64,000 nt of DNA from Blautia sp900556555 (GTDB lineage: Bacteria; Bacillota; Clostridia; Lachnospirales; Lachnospiraceae): the NCBI GenBank assembly GCA_964250615.1, contig CAXUGM010000008.1. One strand, written 5' to 3'. Both the position numbers and the translations under genes were made by a program. Below are positions 1-8,658 of this stretch, in pieces. The notes under the pieces were generated by a model, which saw only the letters and a program-made list of their open reading frames with translations, did not search any database and was not told where the DNA came from. How positions within the stretch are numbered: the stretch's first letter is position 1; each line of letters starts with the position of its first letter.

Positions 1-87
1 CCGGCTCTGTTTTCGAGGTAAATAAAATACGTCAAAGCCAGTAAAATCAATAGATTTAGGCTTGACAGAATAGGAAGGATTAGCATT

Positions 88-1095
88 ATGAAAAAGAAAA
101 TAGCAGCGTTGTTTTTGTGTGCAGGGATGATTTTATCTATGACCGCTTGTGGAAATCAAGCAGAAGACAAGAAAACAGCAGAGGATAAACAGGAAAAAAT
201 CACCTTTGTGCTGGACTGGACACCAAATACCAATCATACAGGTTTGTATGTGGCACAGGCACAGGGATATTTTGAAGAAGCAGGTCTTGATGTAGAAATC
301 GTACAGCCGCCGGAAGACGGTGCAGACGCACTAGTAGCATCTGGAAAGGCTCAGTTCGGTGTTTCCTTTCAGGATTCTATGGCACCTGGTGTAGCCGGAG
401 AAAAAGCACTTCCTACTACAGCAGTTGCGGCACTGGTTCAGCATAATACTTCTGGTATCATTTCCAGAAAGGGTGAAGGGCTGGATACACCAAAAGGAAT
501 GGAAGGCAAGAAGTATGCTACCTGGGATGGGCCTATTGAAAAAGCGATGATACAAAATGTGGTAGAACAGGATGGAGGAGATTTCTCAAAAGTAGAATTG
601 ATTCCAAGTACAGTCACAGACGAAGTTTCTGCCCTGGAATCAAAATCTGTGGATGCAATCTGGGTCTTTTATGCCTGGGGCGGTGTGGCTACAGAGGTGG
701 CAGGACTGGATACCGATTATTTCGCATTTAAAGATATCAATCCCACCTTTGATTACTATACACCAGTGGTCATTGCCAATAATACCTTCTTAGAAGAAAA
801 GCCTGACACGGCAAAAGCCTTTTTAAATGCTTTGAAAAAAGGATATGAATTTGCTATCGAGAATTCAGAAAAAGCAGCAGAGATTCTCTGCGAGGCATCT
901 CCGGAATTAGACCCGGAATTAGTAAATGCAAGCCAGGAATATCTGAAAGACCAGTATAAGGCAGAAGTAGAACAATGGGGATATATTGATCCCAAAAGAT
1001 GGAATGCATTCTATCAGTGGCTGAATGAAACTGGCTTATCAGAGACAGAAATTCCTGAAAATGCAGGATTTTCTAATGAATATCTGCCGGAGTAA
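88..1095 (+). CDS. ABC transporter substrate-binding lipoprotein, NMT1/THI5-like (thiamine-precursor type)
   Basis: Extracytoplasmic solute-binding lipoprotein of an ABC importer. The N-terminus is a lipoprotein signal peptide with the lipobox ending at Cys21 (L-S-M-T-A-C). Residues 38-54 carry the NMT1/THI5 signature (WTPNTNHTGLY), which in the ThiY branch binds the thiamine pyrimidine precursor; an ABC ATPase gene follows 17 bp downstream. At 335 aa it is the normal family length. The start is the ATG after AGGAAGG. The partner permease is not in the window and is probably just upstream; the first 60 bp may hold its 3' end, but no frame can be chosen. The family assignment is firm. The exact ligand (formylaminopyrimidine/HMP versus a related pyrimidine) is inferred from the signature. 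No TPP riboswitch is visible because the operon's 5' end lies outside the window. Confidence 0.85.
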   Translation: MKKKIAALFLCAGMILSMTACGNQAEDKKTAEDKQEKITFVLDWTPNTNHTGLYVAQAQGYFEEAGLDVEIVQPPEDGADALVASGKAQFGVSFQDSMAPGVAGEKALPTTAVAALVQHNTSGIISRKGEGLDTPKGMEGKKYATWDGPIEKAMIQNVVEQDGGDFSKVELIPSTVTDEVSALESKSVDAIWVFYAWGGVATEVAGLDTDYFAFKDINPTFDYYTPVVIANNTFLEEKPDTAKAFLNALKKGYEFAIENSEKAAEILCEASPELDPELVNASQEYLKDQYKAEVEQWGYIDPKRWNAFYQWLNETGLSETEIPENAGFSNEYLPE

Positions 1096-1112
1096 GAAAG
1101 GCTGGAAATACT

Positions 1113-1859
1113 ATGGCACAGTTAAAAGTTTCGCATGTTACAAAATCTTTTGAAGGAAATAAGATTCTGGAAGATGTTTCCATAGAACTCCATGACCATG
1201 AATTAGTGGGACTTCTGGGAATCAGCGGAGGCGGAAAAACGACCTTGTTTAATGTGATTTCAGGACTGCTGGTTCCGGAATCAGGACAGGTCTTTCTGGA
1301 TGGTAAAGATATCACAGGACAGCCTGGAAACGTAAGCTATATGCTACAAAAAGATTTGCTGCTTCCTTACCGGACCATTGAAGATAATGTAGCGTTGCCT
1401 TTGGTGATAAAAGGAGAAAAGAAAAAAGAAGCCAGAAAAAAAGTACAGCCTTATTTTCAGGAATTTGGCATGGAGGGGACACAGAAAAAGTATCCAAGCC
1501 AGCTCTCCGGAGGGATGCGGCAGAGGGCAGCACTGCTTCGGACCTACATGTTTTCTGATAAAATTGCACTGCTGGACGAGCCATTTTCAGCACTGGATAC
1601 TCTAACAAAAACAGCGATGCATAAGTGGTATCTAAAGGTCATGGAACAGATTCATCTATCTACGATTTTTATTACCCATGATATAGATGAAGCGATTCTT
1701 TTGTCAGATAGGATCTATCTTCTCACCGGACATCCGGGGAAAATCACAGAAGAAATCTGTATCAAAGAGCCGAAGCCAAGACGGGAAGACTTTAACCTCA
1801 CAGAAGAATTTTTAGAGTATAAAAGACAGATTTTAGAGAAGATCGGAGAAGTATCTTAA
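1113..1859 (+). CDS. ABC transporter ATP-binding protein (thiamine-precursor/nitrate-taurine type)
   Basis: Cytoplasmic ATPase subunit powering the importer whose binding protein is encoded directly upstream. Visible motifs are Walker A G-I-S-G-G-G-K-T-T at 36-44, the ABC signature L-S-G-G-M-R-Q-R at 131-138, Walker B I-A-L-L-D-E-P at 151-157 and the H-loop histidine at 189. The spacing and the signature variant fit the SsuB/TauB/ThiZ group. It is 248 aa, normal for the family. It starts 17 bp after the binding-protein stop, so the two genes are almost certainly co-transcribed. It is the last gene of that operon, because the next gene has its own promoter region and operator. Confidence 0.88.
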   Translation: MAQLKVSHVTKSFEGNKILEDVSIELHDHELVGLLGISGGGKTTLFNVISGLLVPESGQVFLDGKDITGQPGNVSYMLQKDLLLPYRTIEDNVALPLVIKGEKKKEARKKVQPYFQEFGMEGTQKKYPSQLSGGMRQRAALLRTYMFSDKIALLDEPFSALDTLTKTAMHKWYLKVMEQIHLSTIFITHDIDEAILLSDRIYLLTGHPGKITEEICIKEPKPRREDFNLTEEFLEYKRQILEKIGEVS

Positions 1860-1911
1860 ACTGAAAATACTACAAAAATAGATAAAAATACTTCCTATAT
1901 TTTTGTCTGGT

Positions 1912-1938
1912 TTTTCGATATAATGAAGTTATCGAAAA
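1912..1938 (+). promoter_or_regulatory. Perfect inverted-repeat operator overlapping a -10 box, upstream of the GH3 gene
   Basis: A 9-bp perfect inverted repeat (TTTTCGATA, 9-nt spacer, TATCGAAAA) lies 31 bp before the GH3 start codon. A consensus -10 hexamer TATAAT (1919-1924) overlaps the left arm. No good -35 is seen at normal spacing. The layout is that of a repressor site placed on the promoter. The regulator is not identifiable from the window; a LacI- or GntR-family sugar regulator would be usual for a glycosidase. Confidence 0.6.
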
Positions 1939-1968
1939 GCGAGACTGTGTGTATAGGAGGTATTTTTT

Positions 1969-4218
1969 ATGGCAAAAAAAGCATCAGAACAGTTACGATA
2001 TTATAAAAACCAGAATGGACCGATGATTGGTACTGTAAGCAGAAAAATTCTTGAAAAAGACGGGCTTTACTTTAAGGATATAGACGGAAGCGGGGAATTT
2101 AAAGAGTTTGACGACTGGAGGCTTCCTGCAAAAGACAGAGCTAGAGCTTATGTGAAAGAACTGACCGCAAAAGAAAAAATTGCACAGCTTTTTATTTCTG
2201 ACTGGAGAATGGGAAAATATCCAGTTCCAGGTTCCAGCATGGAAACAGAAGGCGTTGTTTTAGACGAAAGCGGAACCCTGGATGAAGGTGAATTTACAGG
2301 GAAGACCATCTTCGGAGAACAGCATCTTCCTGGAACTTCTGTGCTGTTAAAAGAATGGTTTTCAAGACATCTGATTCTAAGAGCAAATGCTACAGCAGAA
2401 GATATTACAGACTGGATGAACCAGCTTCATGCAGTGGCAGAAGAATGCGAGCATTTCATTCCAGTGAGCGTGGCGTCTAATTCCAGAAATGAAAACGGAG
2501 AGGTTGTCTTTGGAATGAATGATGCGGCAGGTGTGTTTGCTTCATGGCCGGGTACTCTGGGAATTGCGGCAGCTGCAAAAGGAGCAGGTACAGAACTGGC
2601 AGACAGGTTTGCATCTTGTGTAAAAAGAGGCTGGAATGCCTGCGGACTGAGAAAAGGTTATATGTACATGGCAGATATTATGACTGATCCAAGATGGCAG
2701 CGTTCTTACGGTACTTTCGGAGAAGACCCGGAACTGGTTTGCGAAATGATGGAGCATCTGATTCCTGGAATTCAGGGGAGTAAAGACGGTGTTACTACAG
2801 ATGGAGTGGCAGTGACAACAAAGCATTTTCCTGGCGGTGGAGCAAGAGAAAATGGATTTGACCCGCACTATGCTGCAGGACAGTGGAATGTATATGCAAC
2901 AGAAGGTTCTTTACAGAAATATCACATTCCTGCTTTCAAGGTTGCAGTGAAAAATCATACTTCTTCTATTATGCCGTATTATTCAAAACCAGCTGCACAA
3001 AAGAGTGCAGCACAGCAGGATTGCCTTGGAAATCCTATGAAATTTGAGCCATTTGGTTTTGCGTATAACCGCCCGTTTATTCAGGAAATGCTCCGAGAAC
3101 AGATGGGATTTGAAGGCTATATTAATTCTGATACCGGAATTGTCCATAATATGTGCTGGGGCGTGGAAATGCTGGATACTGCGGAGAGAATCGGTTTTGC
3201 AGTTAATCATGCAGGTGTTGATGTGATCAGCGGCCTGTTTGACCAGGAAGCAGGTATGGAAGCATACAATAGAGGAAAGAATGATTATTATGATACCCAT
3301 CCGGTTCCAGAAGGCTTTACAAAAGAGCAGCTGGTGCTGACAGACGAGGCATTGGACCGTGCTGTAACCAGAACATTAACAGAACTCTTTGCTCTTGGCA
3401 TGTTTGAGAATCCATACCGTGATGCAGAAAAAGCAAAAGCTGTGGCAGCAGAACCGGCAGACTGGGAAGAAGCAGCAAGAGTGCACCGCCAGAGTGTGGT
3501 ACTTTTGAAAAATGACGGTACCCTTCCGCTGACCAGGGAAAAACGGGCAGGAAAGAAAGTGTATGCAGAGGCCTTTAAGAAAAATCCAGAGCAGGCTAAG
3601 GAAGCAACGAAAGCACTGCGGGAAATGCTGGATGGTGTTACCCTTACAGAGAATCCAGAAGAAGCAGATTATGCAATCCTGATGGTATCTCCTTCCAGTG
3701 GTGAATACTTTAATGCTACCCCTGGTTATCTGGAACTGGATATCTGCGAAGACAAAGAAGTGTGCAACGTAGATGCAGAAGGAAAACCGGAAAAAGAAAC
3801 CCATAAAGAGACTACCCTGTCAGGTCTTCAAAGAATCCGCAAGATTGCCCAGAAGGTACATGAAAGAGGCGGAAAAGTAATTGCAAATATTAACTTTACT
3901 CTGGCATGGGAAGTTGGAAACATTGAATCCCAGGCAGATGCCCTTCTTGCTGGATTTGATACGTATCCAAGTGCTACGTTAGATGTTCTGTTTGGAGAAT
4001 TTGCTCCGGTTGGAAAACTTCCAATTACATTGCCTAAAGATGATTCTGTGCTGGCAGTGGATGAAAACGGGGTTTGCATCAGCCCAAATGATGTACCGGG
4101 ATATGACAAAGATTTGTATATGCCGGAAAGCATGAAGGATGAAAATGGTAAGGCTTATGCTTACCGTGATGCAGCAGGAAATTATTATGAGCTGAATTTT
4201 GGACTTGCGTATAAATAA
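1969..4218 (+). CDS. Glycoside hydrolase family 3 protein (beta-glucosidase/xylosidase-like)
   Basis: Retaining exo-glycosidase of family GH3, without a signal peptide and therefore cytoplasmic. The (beta/alpha)8 domain contains K-H-F-P-G-G-G at 285-291, the family's conserved KHF(P/A)G motif, and the nucleophile motif I-N-S-D-T-G with the likely nucleophile Asp388. The alpha/beta sandwich domain follows from about residue 500, containing the V-V-L-L-K-N-D-G motif, and runs to about 720. At 749 aa it is typical for GH3. TATAGGAGG is the ribosome binding site. It is monocistronic, between its own promoter/operator (1912-1938) and a strong hairpin terminator. The exact sugar specificity cannot be read from sequence. 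Confidence 0.85.
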   Translation: MAKKASEQLRYYKNQNGPMIGTVSRKILEKDGLYFKDIDGSGEFKEFDDWRLPAKDRARAYVKELTAKEKIAQLFISDWRMGKYPVPGSSMETEGVVLDESGTLDEGEFTGKTIFGEQHLPGTSVLLKEWFSRHLILRANATAEDITDWMNQLHAVAEECEHFIPVSVASNSRNENGEVVFGMNDAAGVFASWPGTLGIAAAAKGAGTELADRFASCVKRGWNACGLRKGYMYMADIMTDPRWQRSYGTFGEDPELVCEMMEHLIPGIQGSKDGVTTDGVAVTTKHFPGGGARENGFDPHYAAGQWNVYATEGSLQKYHIPAFKVAVKNHTSSIMPYYSKPAAQKSAAQQDCLGNPMKFEPFGFAYNRPFIQEMLREQMGFEGYINSDTGIVHNMCWGVEMLDTAERIGFAVNHAGVDVISGLFDQEAGMEAYNRGKNDYYDTHPVPEGFTKEQLVLTDEALDRAVTRTLTELFALGMFENPYRDAEKAKAVAAEPADWEEAARVHRQSVVLLKNDGTLPLTREKRAGKKVYAEAFKKNPEQAKEATKALREMLDGVTLTENPEEADYAILMVSPSSGEYFNATPGYLELDICEDKEVCNVDAEGKPEKETHKETTLSGLQRIRKIAQKVHERGGKVIANINFTLAWEVGNIESQADALLAGFDTYPSATLDVLFGEFAPVGKLPITLPKDDSVLAVDENGVCISPNDVPGYDKDLYMPESMKDENGKAYAYRDAAGNYYELNFGLAYK

Positions 4219-4229
4219 AAGATAAAACA

Positions 4230-4287
4230 AAACAGAGATGGCTGTTTGGCCTTGTGTCTGGCACAGGGGAAACAGTCATCTCTGTTT
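4230..4287. terminator. Bidirectional hairpin terminator between GH3 and the convergent 172-aa gene
   Basis: AAACAGAGATG and CATCTCTGTTT flank an inner stem (GGCTGTTT / AAACAGTC) to form a long stem-loop. On the minus strand it is followed by a T-rich run, so it serves best for the minus-strand gene at 4303-4821, but it sits between two convergent stops and probably serves both. Confidence 0.75.
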
Positions 4288-4302
4288 AAAAAAGATAGAA
4301 TC

Positions 4303-4821
4303 TTATACTTCTAAGATTTTTCCAATGCTCTCATCATATTTGCAATATTTTCCATTGGCAGAAATCAGAGGGGAGTAGTTTTTTGTCTTGATGTTTTTTA
4401 TGTACACAATATTGGTTGAAATCATATATACAAGAGAAAATTTTTCATTCAGACTGGAAATCCAGCGATATACCTTATTGTCCTTATCGGAAAGGATCAA
4501 TTCATAACCGCCTTCACAGGCTTCCAGACGGAAGTAAGATTTTTCTTTTCTGCCTGAGGAACTGAACACCTGACGGTAGATGTAATCTGAAAAGTGTTCT
4601 TTTACGAATGCTTCAAAATTCTTTTTCTCATAGACCTGTTTGGAAACTTCATCTGTAATTTTGTCTCCGCGCTCAATGCGGATTTTCAATACTTTTAAAA
4701 TTTCAATTGCGTCATTGATAAAGCTGAGGCTGTTATACTCCATGGTTTCCAGAAGGAAGGAAATCAGTTCCTTTGATAAAATATCGTCTGATTTTGCCTG
4801 TTCAAATAATTGGTTATCCAT
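4303..4821 (-). CDS. Hypothetical protein, 172 aa, soluble
   Basis: Not recognised as a named family. The protein is about 172 residues, without signal peptide or membrane helices. The N-terminal half is helical (residues about 1-95, rich in Leu/Ile/Glu/Lys), and the C-terminal half looks like beta structure with aromatic residues (Y-R-W-I-S-S, V-Y-M-I-S). An ATG lies 12 bp further upstream, but the chosen ATG (start of M-D-N-Q) is better because the sequence GGAG inside the upstream codons then serves as its ribosome binding site. It is transcribed on the minus strand after the YtxH-like gene. No function can be assigned. Confidence 0.6.
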   Translation of the reverse strand: MDNQLFEQAKSDDILSKELISFLLETMEYNSLSFINDAIEILKVLKIRIERGDKITDEVSKQVYEKKNFEAFVKEHFSDYIYRQVFSSSGRKEKSYFRLEACEGGYELILSDKDNKVYRWISSLNEKFSLVYMISTNIVYIKNIKTKNYSPLISANGKYCKYDESIGKILEV

Positions 4822-4853
4822 ATCTATCTCCATTCTTTTTTATATCATATTTA

Positions 4854-4880
4854 CATACCGGGTAGTTTTTGGCTGCCCGG
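4854..4880. terminator. GC-rich hairpin between two minus-strand genes
   Basis: CATACCGGGTAG and CTGCCCGGCATG pair with few mismatches around a 7-nt loop. There is no T-run on either side, so it may be a weak terminator or an mRNA-processing or stability hairpin downstream of the YtxH-like gene. Confidence 0.35.
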
Positions 4881-4890
4881 CATGCAGCAT

Positions 4891-5361
4891 TTAATCTTCT
4901 TTTTCTGTAGTTTCTTTCAGTGTTTCTTTTACTTCTTTTGCTTCTTCTAAGACTTCGTCAGCAATATCTTTGGTATCTTCTAATACGTCACTGGCTGCAT
5001 CTTTTGTATCTTCAAAAATATCTTCAGCCGCATCTTTTACCTCCTCCGCAGCTTCTTCTACTTTATCAGCAACTTCATCAGCCAAATCCTCTTCTTCAAA
5101 AATATCATCATCCACAAAGTCATCGGTATGTTCTTTTACTTTGTTTACTGCTTCTTCCATAGACTGTTCCATCACCTCTTTTAATTTTGATGCGACGGAA
5201 ACAGCAGAAGCGGCTGTCTCTTTCAGATTATCCTGAAAATCAGCAAATTCTTCCTGAAGGCCAGGATTTTCATCTTTCTTTTTTTTGAAGTAATAGACAG
5301 CAGCACCAGCGGCAGCACCAAGGGCACTGATACCAATAAATTTTTTTCCAAAATTACCCAT
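4891..5361 (-). CDS. YtxH-like membrane-anchored acidic helical-repeat protein
   Basis: Small protein of 156 aa with one membrane helix at residues 8-25 (I-G-I-S-A-L-G-A-A-A-G-A-A), a Lys cluster at 26-29 and a long, very acidic, Ala/Val/Glu/Asp-rich helical tail. The tail contains imperfect 11-residue-type repeats (E-D-T-K-D-A-A-S-D-V-L, E-D-T-K-D-I-A-D-E-V-L). The layout matches YtxH/LEA-like stress proteins of Firmicutes: an N-terminal membrane anchor plus an amphipathic repeat tail. The biochemical role is unknown. The strongly biased codons also create long antisense open frames, which are not genes. A promoter lies upstream on the minus strand. Confidence 0.65.
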   Translation of the reverse strand: MGNFGKKFIGISALGAAAGAAVYYFKKKKDENPGLQEEFADFQDNLKETAASAVSVASKLKEVMEQSMEEAVNKVKEHTDDFVDDDIFEEEDLADEVADKVEEAAEEVKDAAEDIFEDTKDAASDVLEDTKDIADEVLEEAKEVKETLKETTEKED

Positions 5362-5420
5362 GATTGTAATTCCTTTCTGAAAATAGCATTTGCTTCATAT
5401 TTTCCATTTCTATTTTCTCC

Positions 5421-5450
5421 ATTATAATCCTTTTTATGAGAATAATGGAA
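5421..5450 (-). promoter_or_regulatory. Promoter for the YtxH-like gene
   Basis: On the minus strand TTCCAT and TATAAT are separated by 18 bp, about 60 bp before the start codon. The -10 is perfect and the -35 is partial. Confidence 0.5.
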
Positions 5451-5461
5451 GGGGTTTTTCA

Positions 5462-6271
5462 TTAATTTTCTATGAATTTTTCAATGACTTCAGCGATTCC
5501 ACCCTGATTATGATTTTGTTTGGTGATATAATCGGCTGTTTTCTTTATGAGGGGAGTTCCATTTGCCATGGCGATTCCTGTGGCGGCAGTTTGAAGCATG
5601 GTCAGGTCATTTTCTGCATCCCCGGCAGCGTAGGTATGACTTAGAGGCACATTTAAGAGATCGCAGAGCTTTAAAATGGCATTTCCTTTTGAAATTCCCT
5701 CCGGTACATGCTCAAGATAATGCTCATTGGAGAAAAACATAGAGATTTTTCCTTTTGCCCAGGCCGCCATAGAGCGGCGGTATTCTTCGTGCAGGCCTGG
5801 ATTATCAAGATTGGAGGTCAGAACCTTAGCAGGTTCTTCTGTAAGATGCTCCAGAAGAAGCGGGTCAATACGCACCGGCATCTGGGAATGTTCTTGATAT
5901 TCCTGAACCTCAGGACAGTCTCTTGGAGCCAGAACGTAGTTGCCTTCGTAGGTCTGGCAATGAATTCCAAATTTTTCAGCCTGGGAAAAGATATATTTCA
6001 CATATTCCAGAGGCAGTGTCTTCTTATAGAGAAATTCCTGTCTGGTATAATCATAAATCATGCCGCCATTATACAGGATGGCATAGCAGTGGGGCTGTAT
6101 TTCACTGAGCTGTTTTATATAAGGCTCAGCGGAAGAAAAGGAACGCCCGGTATTGATGATTGTCAGATGTCCTTTTTGGGAAGCACGCTGTATGGCTTCT
6201 AAATTTTGGGATGGGATGGATTTTTGGTCATTTAATAAGGTTCCGTCAAGATCAACAAATAATAATTTCAT
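5462..6271 (-). CDS. Cof-type HAD-IIB family phosphatase
   Basis: Phosphatase of the haloacid dehalogenase superfamily, subclass IIB (Cof/YidA-like), acting on small phosphorylated metabolites in the cytoplasm. Motif I is D-L-D-G-T with Asp7 (nucleophile) and Asp9. Motif II lies in I-I-N-T-G-R, and motif IV is G-D-A-E-N-D at 217-222. The large cap between motifs II and III is typical of type IIB. The start used here is the internal ATG five codons after the first possible one, because the upstream codons (ATGAGGATAAAATCT) contain the ribosome binding site. It is 269 aa, the usual length. The substrate cannot be deduced. Confidence 0.85.
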   Translation of the reverse strand: MKLLFVDLDGTLLNDQKSIPSQNLEAIQRASQKGHLTIINTGRSFSSAEPYIKQLSEIQPHCYAILYNGGMIYDYTRQEFLYKKTLPLEYVKYIFSQAEKFGIHCQTYEGNYVLAPRDCPEVQEYQEHSQMPVRIDPLLLEHLTEEPAKVLTSNLDNPGLHEEYRRSMAAWAKGKISMFFSNEHYLEHVPEGISKGNAILKLCDLLNVPLSHTYAAGDAENDLTMLQTAATGIAMANGTPLIKKTADYITKQNHNQGGIAEVIEKFIEN

Positions 6272-6344
6272 AGATTTTATCCTCATCTTTTGTGATTTCT
6301 GTTTATCAGTCTACCATGAACAGGTAAGAAGGTCAATTTTATGG

Positions 6345-6373
6345 TTGCATAGAAAAAGAAGTAAGGATATACT
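6345..6373 (+). promoter_or_regulatory. Sigma-A type promoter for maf
   Basis: TTGCAT, 17 bp, TATACT, ending 26 bp before the maf start codon, followed by AAAGGAGAG as ribosome binding site. Confidence 0.55.
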
Positions 6374-6399
6374 TAATACAGAAAAGGAGAGCAGCAGAC

Positions 6400-6987
6400 A
6401 TGAAAAAAATAATACTTGCAAGTGCATCTCCCAGAAGACGGGAGCTTTTGGAGACAGCAGGAATCCCTTTTTCTGTATGTCCAAGTAAGGCAGAGGAGAA
6501 TATTACCACAAGAGAACCGGGAAAAGCAGTGGAAGAATTATCAGAGCAGAAATGCCGGGAAGTGTTTGAAAGAACAGAAGGTGATGTGCTGGTAATCGGG
6601 GCAGACACGGTGGTGGCAGCTTCTGGTGAAATTTTAGGAAAACCAAAGGACAGACAAGAGGCAGAAAGGATGCTTTCGTCTCTTCAGGGAAACAGCCATG
6701 AGGTTTACACAGGAGTCACGTTTATGGAAAGGGAAAACGGAACAGAGCGAAGCAGAACCTTTCATGAAAAAACCAGGGTGACTTTTTACCCCATGACAAA
6801 AGCGGAAATCCAGAGTTATATTGAAACAGGAGAACCTATGGATAAGGCCGGTGCCTATGGCATCCAGGGAAAAGCCCTGATTTTTGTAAAAGAAATCCAG
6901 GGTGATTATAATAATGTGGTGGGACTTCCTGTAGCGAGACTGTATCAGGAGCTGAAAGAAATGGGACTGGAGCCAAAGGAGTGGTAA
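6400..6987 (+). CDS. maf: Maf family nucleoside triphosphate pyrophosphatase
   Basis: House-cleaning pyrophosphatase that hydrolyses non-canonical or modified nucleoside triphosphates (dTTP/UTP or m7GTP type) and is linked to septum control in Bacillus. The N-terminal signature L-A-S-A-S-P-R-R-R-E-L-L at residues 4-15 is diagnostic, and G-A-D-T-V-V at about 67-72 holds the catalytic Asp. It is 195 aa, normal length. It is followed directly by a Gph-like HAD gene, whose ribosome binding site lies inside the last codons of maf, implying translational coupling. Confidence 0.92.
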   Translation: MKKIILASASPRRRELLETAGIPFSVCPSKAEENITTREPGKAVEELSEQKCREVFERTEGDVLVIGADTVVAASGEILGKPKDRQEAERMLSSLQGNSHEVYTGVTFMERENGTERSRTFHEKTRVTFYPMTKAEIQSYIETGEPMDKAGAYGIQGKALIFVKEIQGDYNNVVGLPVARLYQELKEMGLEPKEW

Positions 6988-6989
6988 AT

Positions 6990-7652
6990 ATGTATAAAGT
7001 TTGTATATTTGATTTAGATGGAACCATTGCAGATACGGTAGAATCCATTGCCCATGTTGGAAATCAGACATTGCGGGCATTTGGGCTTCCGGAAATACCG
7101 GTGAAGGATTATAATTTTTATGCTGGTGACGGTGCAGATGTACAGGTGAAAAGAATGCTGGCAGCAGTACCGGGTGGTGACAAAGTGGATTATGAAGAAG
7201 TGCGGACACAGTATAGAAAATGGTTCGCAGAAAATCCGTTTTACCATGTGAAACCGTATGATGGTATTTTGGAACTGTTAGAAGGGCTGAAGGCACAGGG
7301 AATTAAGATTGCCGTGCTTTCCAATAAACCACATGGAGCAGCGGTAGAAGTGGTACATAAAATTTTCGGCCAGGACATGTTCCATAAGATTCAGGGACAG
7401 ACCAGCGAAATTCCCAGAAAGCCATCACCGATTGGGGCACTGGCGGTTGCAAAAGAATTCGGGGCACTGCCACAGGAGTGTCTCTACTGTGGAGATACCA
7501 ACACGGATATGGATACCGGAAAGGCGGCAGGAATGTTCACCATCGGAGTGACCTGGGGCTTCCGCCCAAGGACAGAATTAGAGGAGCATCACGCAGATAA
7601 GATTGTGGATCATCCCTCTGAAATCCTGGAACTGGCATCTGAATGCAGATGA
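6990..7652 (+). CDS. HAD-IA family hydrolase, phosphoglycolate phosphatase-like
   Basis: Haloacid dehalogenase superfamily phosphatase with a small alpha-helical cap. Motif I is F-D-L-D-G-T with Asp8/Asp10, motif II V-L-S-N-K-P, and motif III/IV K-P-S-P ... G-D-T-N-T-D-M near residue 170. It resembles Gph/PgpH-type phosphatases, which recycle 2-phosphoglycolate formed during DNA repair. The start is the ATG 8 bp after AAAGGAG, two bases past the maf stop; a GTG nine bases upstream is less likely because it overlaps that ribosome binding site. Likely the second gene of a maf operon. Confidence 0.82.
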   Translation: MYKVCIFDLDGTIADTVESIAHVGNQTLRAFGLPEIPVKDYNFYAGDGADVQVKRMLAAVPGGDKVDYEEVRTQYRKWFAENPFYHVKPYDGILELLEGLKAQGIKIAVLSNKPHGAAVEVVHKIFGQDMFHKIQGQTSEIPRKPSPIGALAVAKEFGALPQECLYCGDTNTDMDTGKAAGMFTIGVTWGFRPRTELEEHHADKIVDHPSEILELASECR

Positions 7653-7737
7653 CAGGCATTACAGGAGTGAGGAATGCATAGCATACAAACAGGAGAGAAG
7701 GGGAAAACCCGTAAAAATAAATAAGGAGGAAGAGCGT

Positions 7738-8001
7738 ATGTATGAGTATAGCGAGGAGTGTATTTTAACTTTTTTGAGGAACCAGAGCCAGTTGTTCGCA
7801 GAACCTGTGGCAGAGACTGAAGAGGAAGCGGAAGCGTTTCTGGAAGACTGTATGGCCGTAGTCGTGGACTCACTGGAAGAGGTCAGGGATTACTTTGATG
7901 AAAATGGTATGGATGTGGAAGGAATGTCTCTGGAAGAGTTGGAAGATGCCAGCGAAGTGTTTGCCCTGCCTGGAGGACAGTATCTCATTGTGGAGGGATA
8001 A
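7738..8001 (+). CDS. Small acidic hypothetical protein, 87 aa
   Basis: An 87-aa strongly acidic protein rich in Glu/Asp (E-E-A-E-A-F-L-E-D-C). The C-terminal motif A-L-P-G-G-Q-Y-L-I-V-E-G recurs in small Clostridia proteins that databases sometimes label glyoxalase-like, a label I would not trust. A longer frame opens at 7603, but the ATG at 7738 follows a textbook AAGGAGGAAG, so that start is chosen. It sits six bases before a methyltransferase gene, suggesting one operon. Function unknown. Confidence 0.65.
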   Translation: MYEYSEECILTFLRNQSQLFAEPVAETEEEAEAFLEDCMAVVVDSLEEVRDYFDENGMDVEGMSLEELEDASEVFALPGGQYLIVEG

Positions 8002-8007
8002 TACAAC

Positions 8008-8655
8008 ATGGATAAAAAACAAGAGAAAAGTTCCCTATTCTGGGACAAACGTTCAAAAGTATTTGATCAGCAGGTATTAGCTGTTTATGAGAATGCTTAT
8101 AAGAAAACCATTAAGCGTTCTATTCCATTTCTGAATCAGGGAGATACCATGCTGGAAATCGGCTGCGGTACCGGGATTGCAACCATCACCTTAGCAGATT
8201 ATGTAAGAAAAATAACAGCGATTGATATTTCAGAGGAAATGATGCTGCAGGCAGCAGAGAAGGCGAAACAGAAAGGCAAGCAGAATATTACGTTTATGCA
8301 GAAAGACTTACTGGAGCTTCAGGCAGAGCCGGAGAGCTATGATGTTGTTACAGCCTACAATGTCATGCTGTATATGAAGAATCAGGAAAAAGTTCTGGAA
8401 AAGATTTATGATATTCTGAAACCGGGAGGCGTGTTTATTTCCGCAACAGACTGTCTTGGCAGGAATTTATCTAAAGATGCTGTGAGAAAATTCTGGAAAT
8501 CAAAATTACATCTCATGCCTTATGTGGCCTTTGATACTCCGCTGAGTCTCATGCGGAAAATTCAAAAGAAAGGTTTTTTGGTGCTGGAAATTGTAAATCT
8601 CCATAAAAATCCGCCAAATATCTTTATTGTGGCTCAGAAAATTGAGAAAAAGTAG
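8008..8655 (+). CDS. Class I SAM-dependent methyltransferase
   Basis: Rossmann-fold methyltransferase of 215 aa. Motif I is M-L-E-I-G-C-G-T-G (about residues 46-54). An acidic end of beta-2 follows (I-T-A-I-D-I-S), then the motif IV region D-V-V-T-A-Y-N-V-M-L-Y. This is the Methyltransf_11/25 type that usually acts on small molecules or lipids; the substrate is not identifiable. It starts six bases after the preceding small acidic gene and is the last gene before the htpG control region. Confidence 0.82.
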   Translation: MDKKQEKSSLFWDKRSKVFDQQVLAVYENAYKKTIKRSIPFLNQGDTMLEIGCGTGIATITLADYVRKITAIDISEEMMLQAAEKAKQKGKQNITFMQKDLLELQAEPESYDVVTAYNVMLYMKNQEKVLEKIYDILKPGGVFISATDCLGRNLSKDAVRKFWKSKLHLMPYVAFDTPLSLMRKIQKKGFLVLEIVNLHKNPPNIFIVAQKIEKK

Positions 8656-8658
8656 AAA

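Noticed and set aside
1..87. 3' end of an ABC permease gene or a TPP riboswitch
   Set aside because: Three short frames are open at the left edge, but none can be chosen, and no conserved riboswitch core is visible.
4920..5236. Leu- or Ser-rich plus-strand frames over the YtxH-like gene
   Set aside because: Low-complexity antisense of Glu/Asp/Ala repeat codons.
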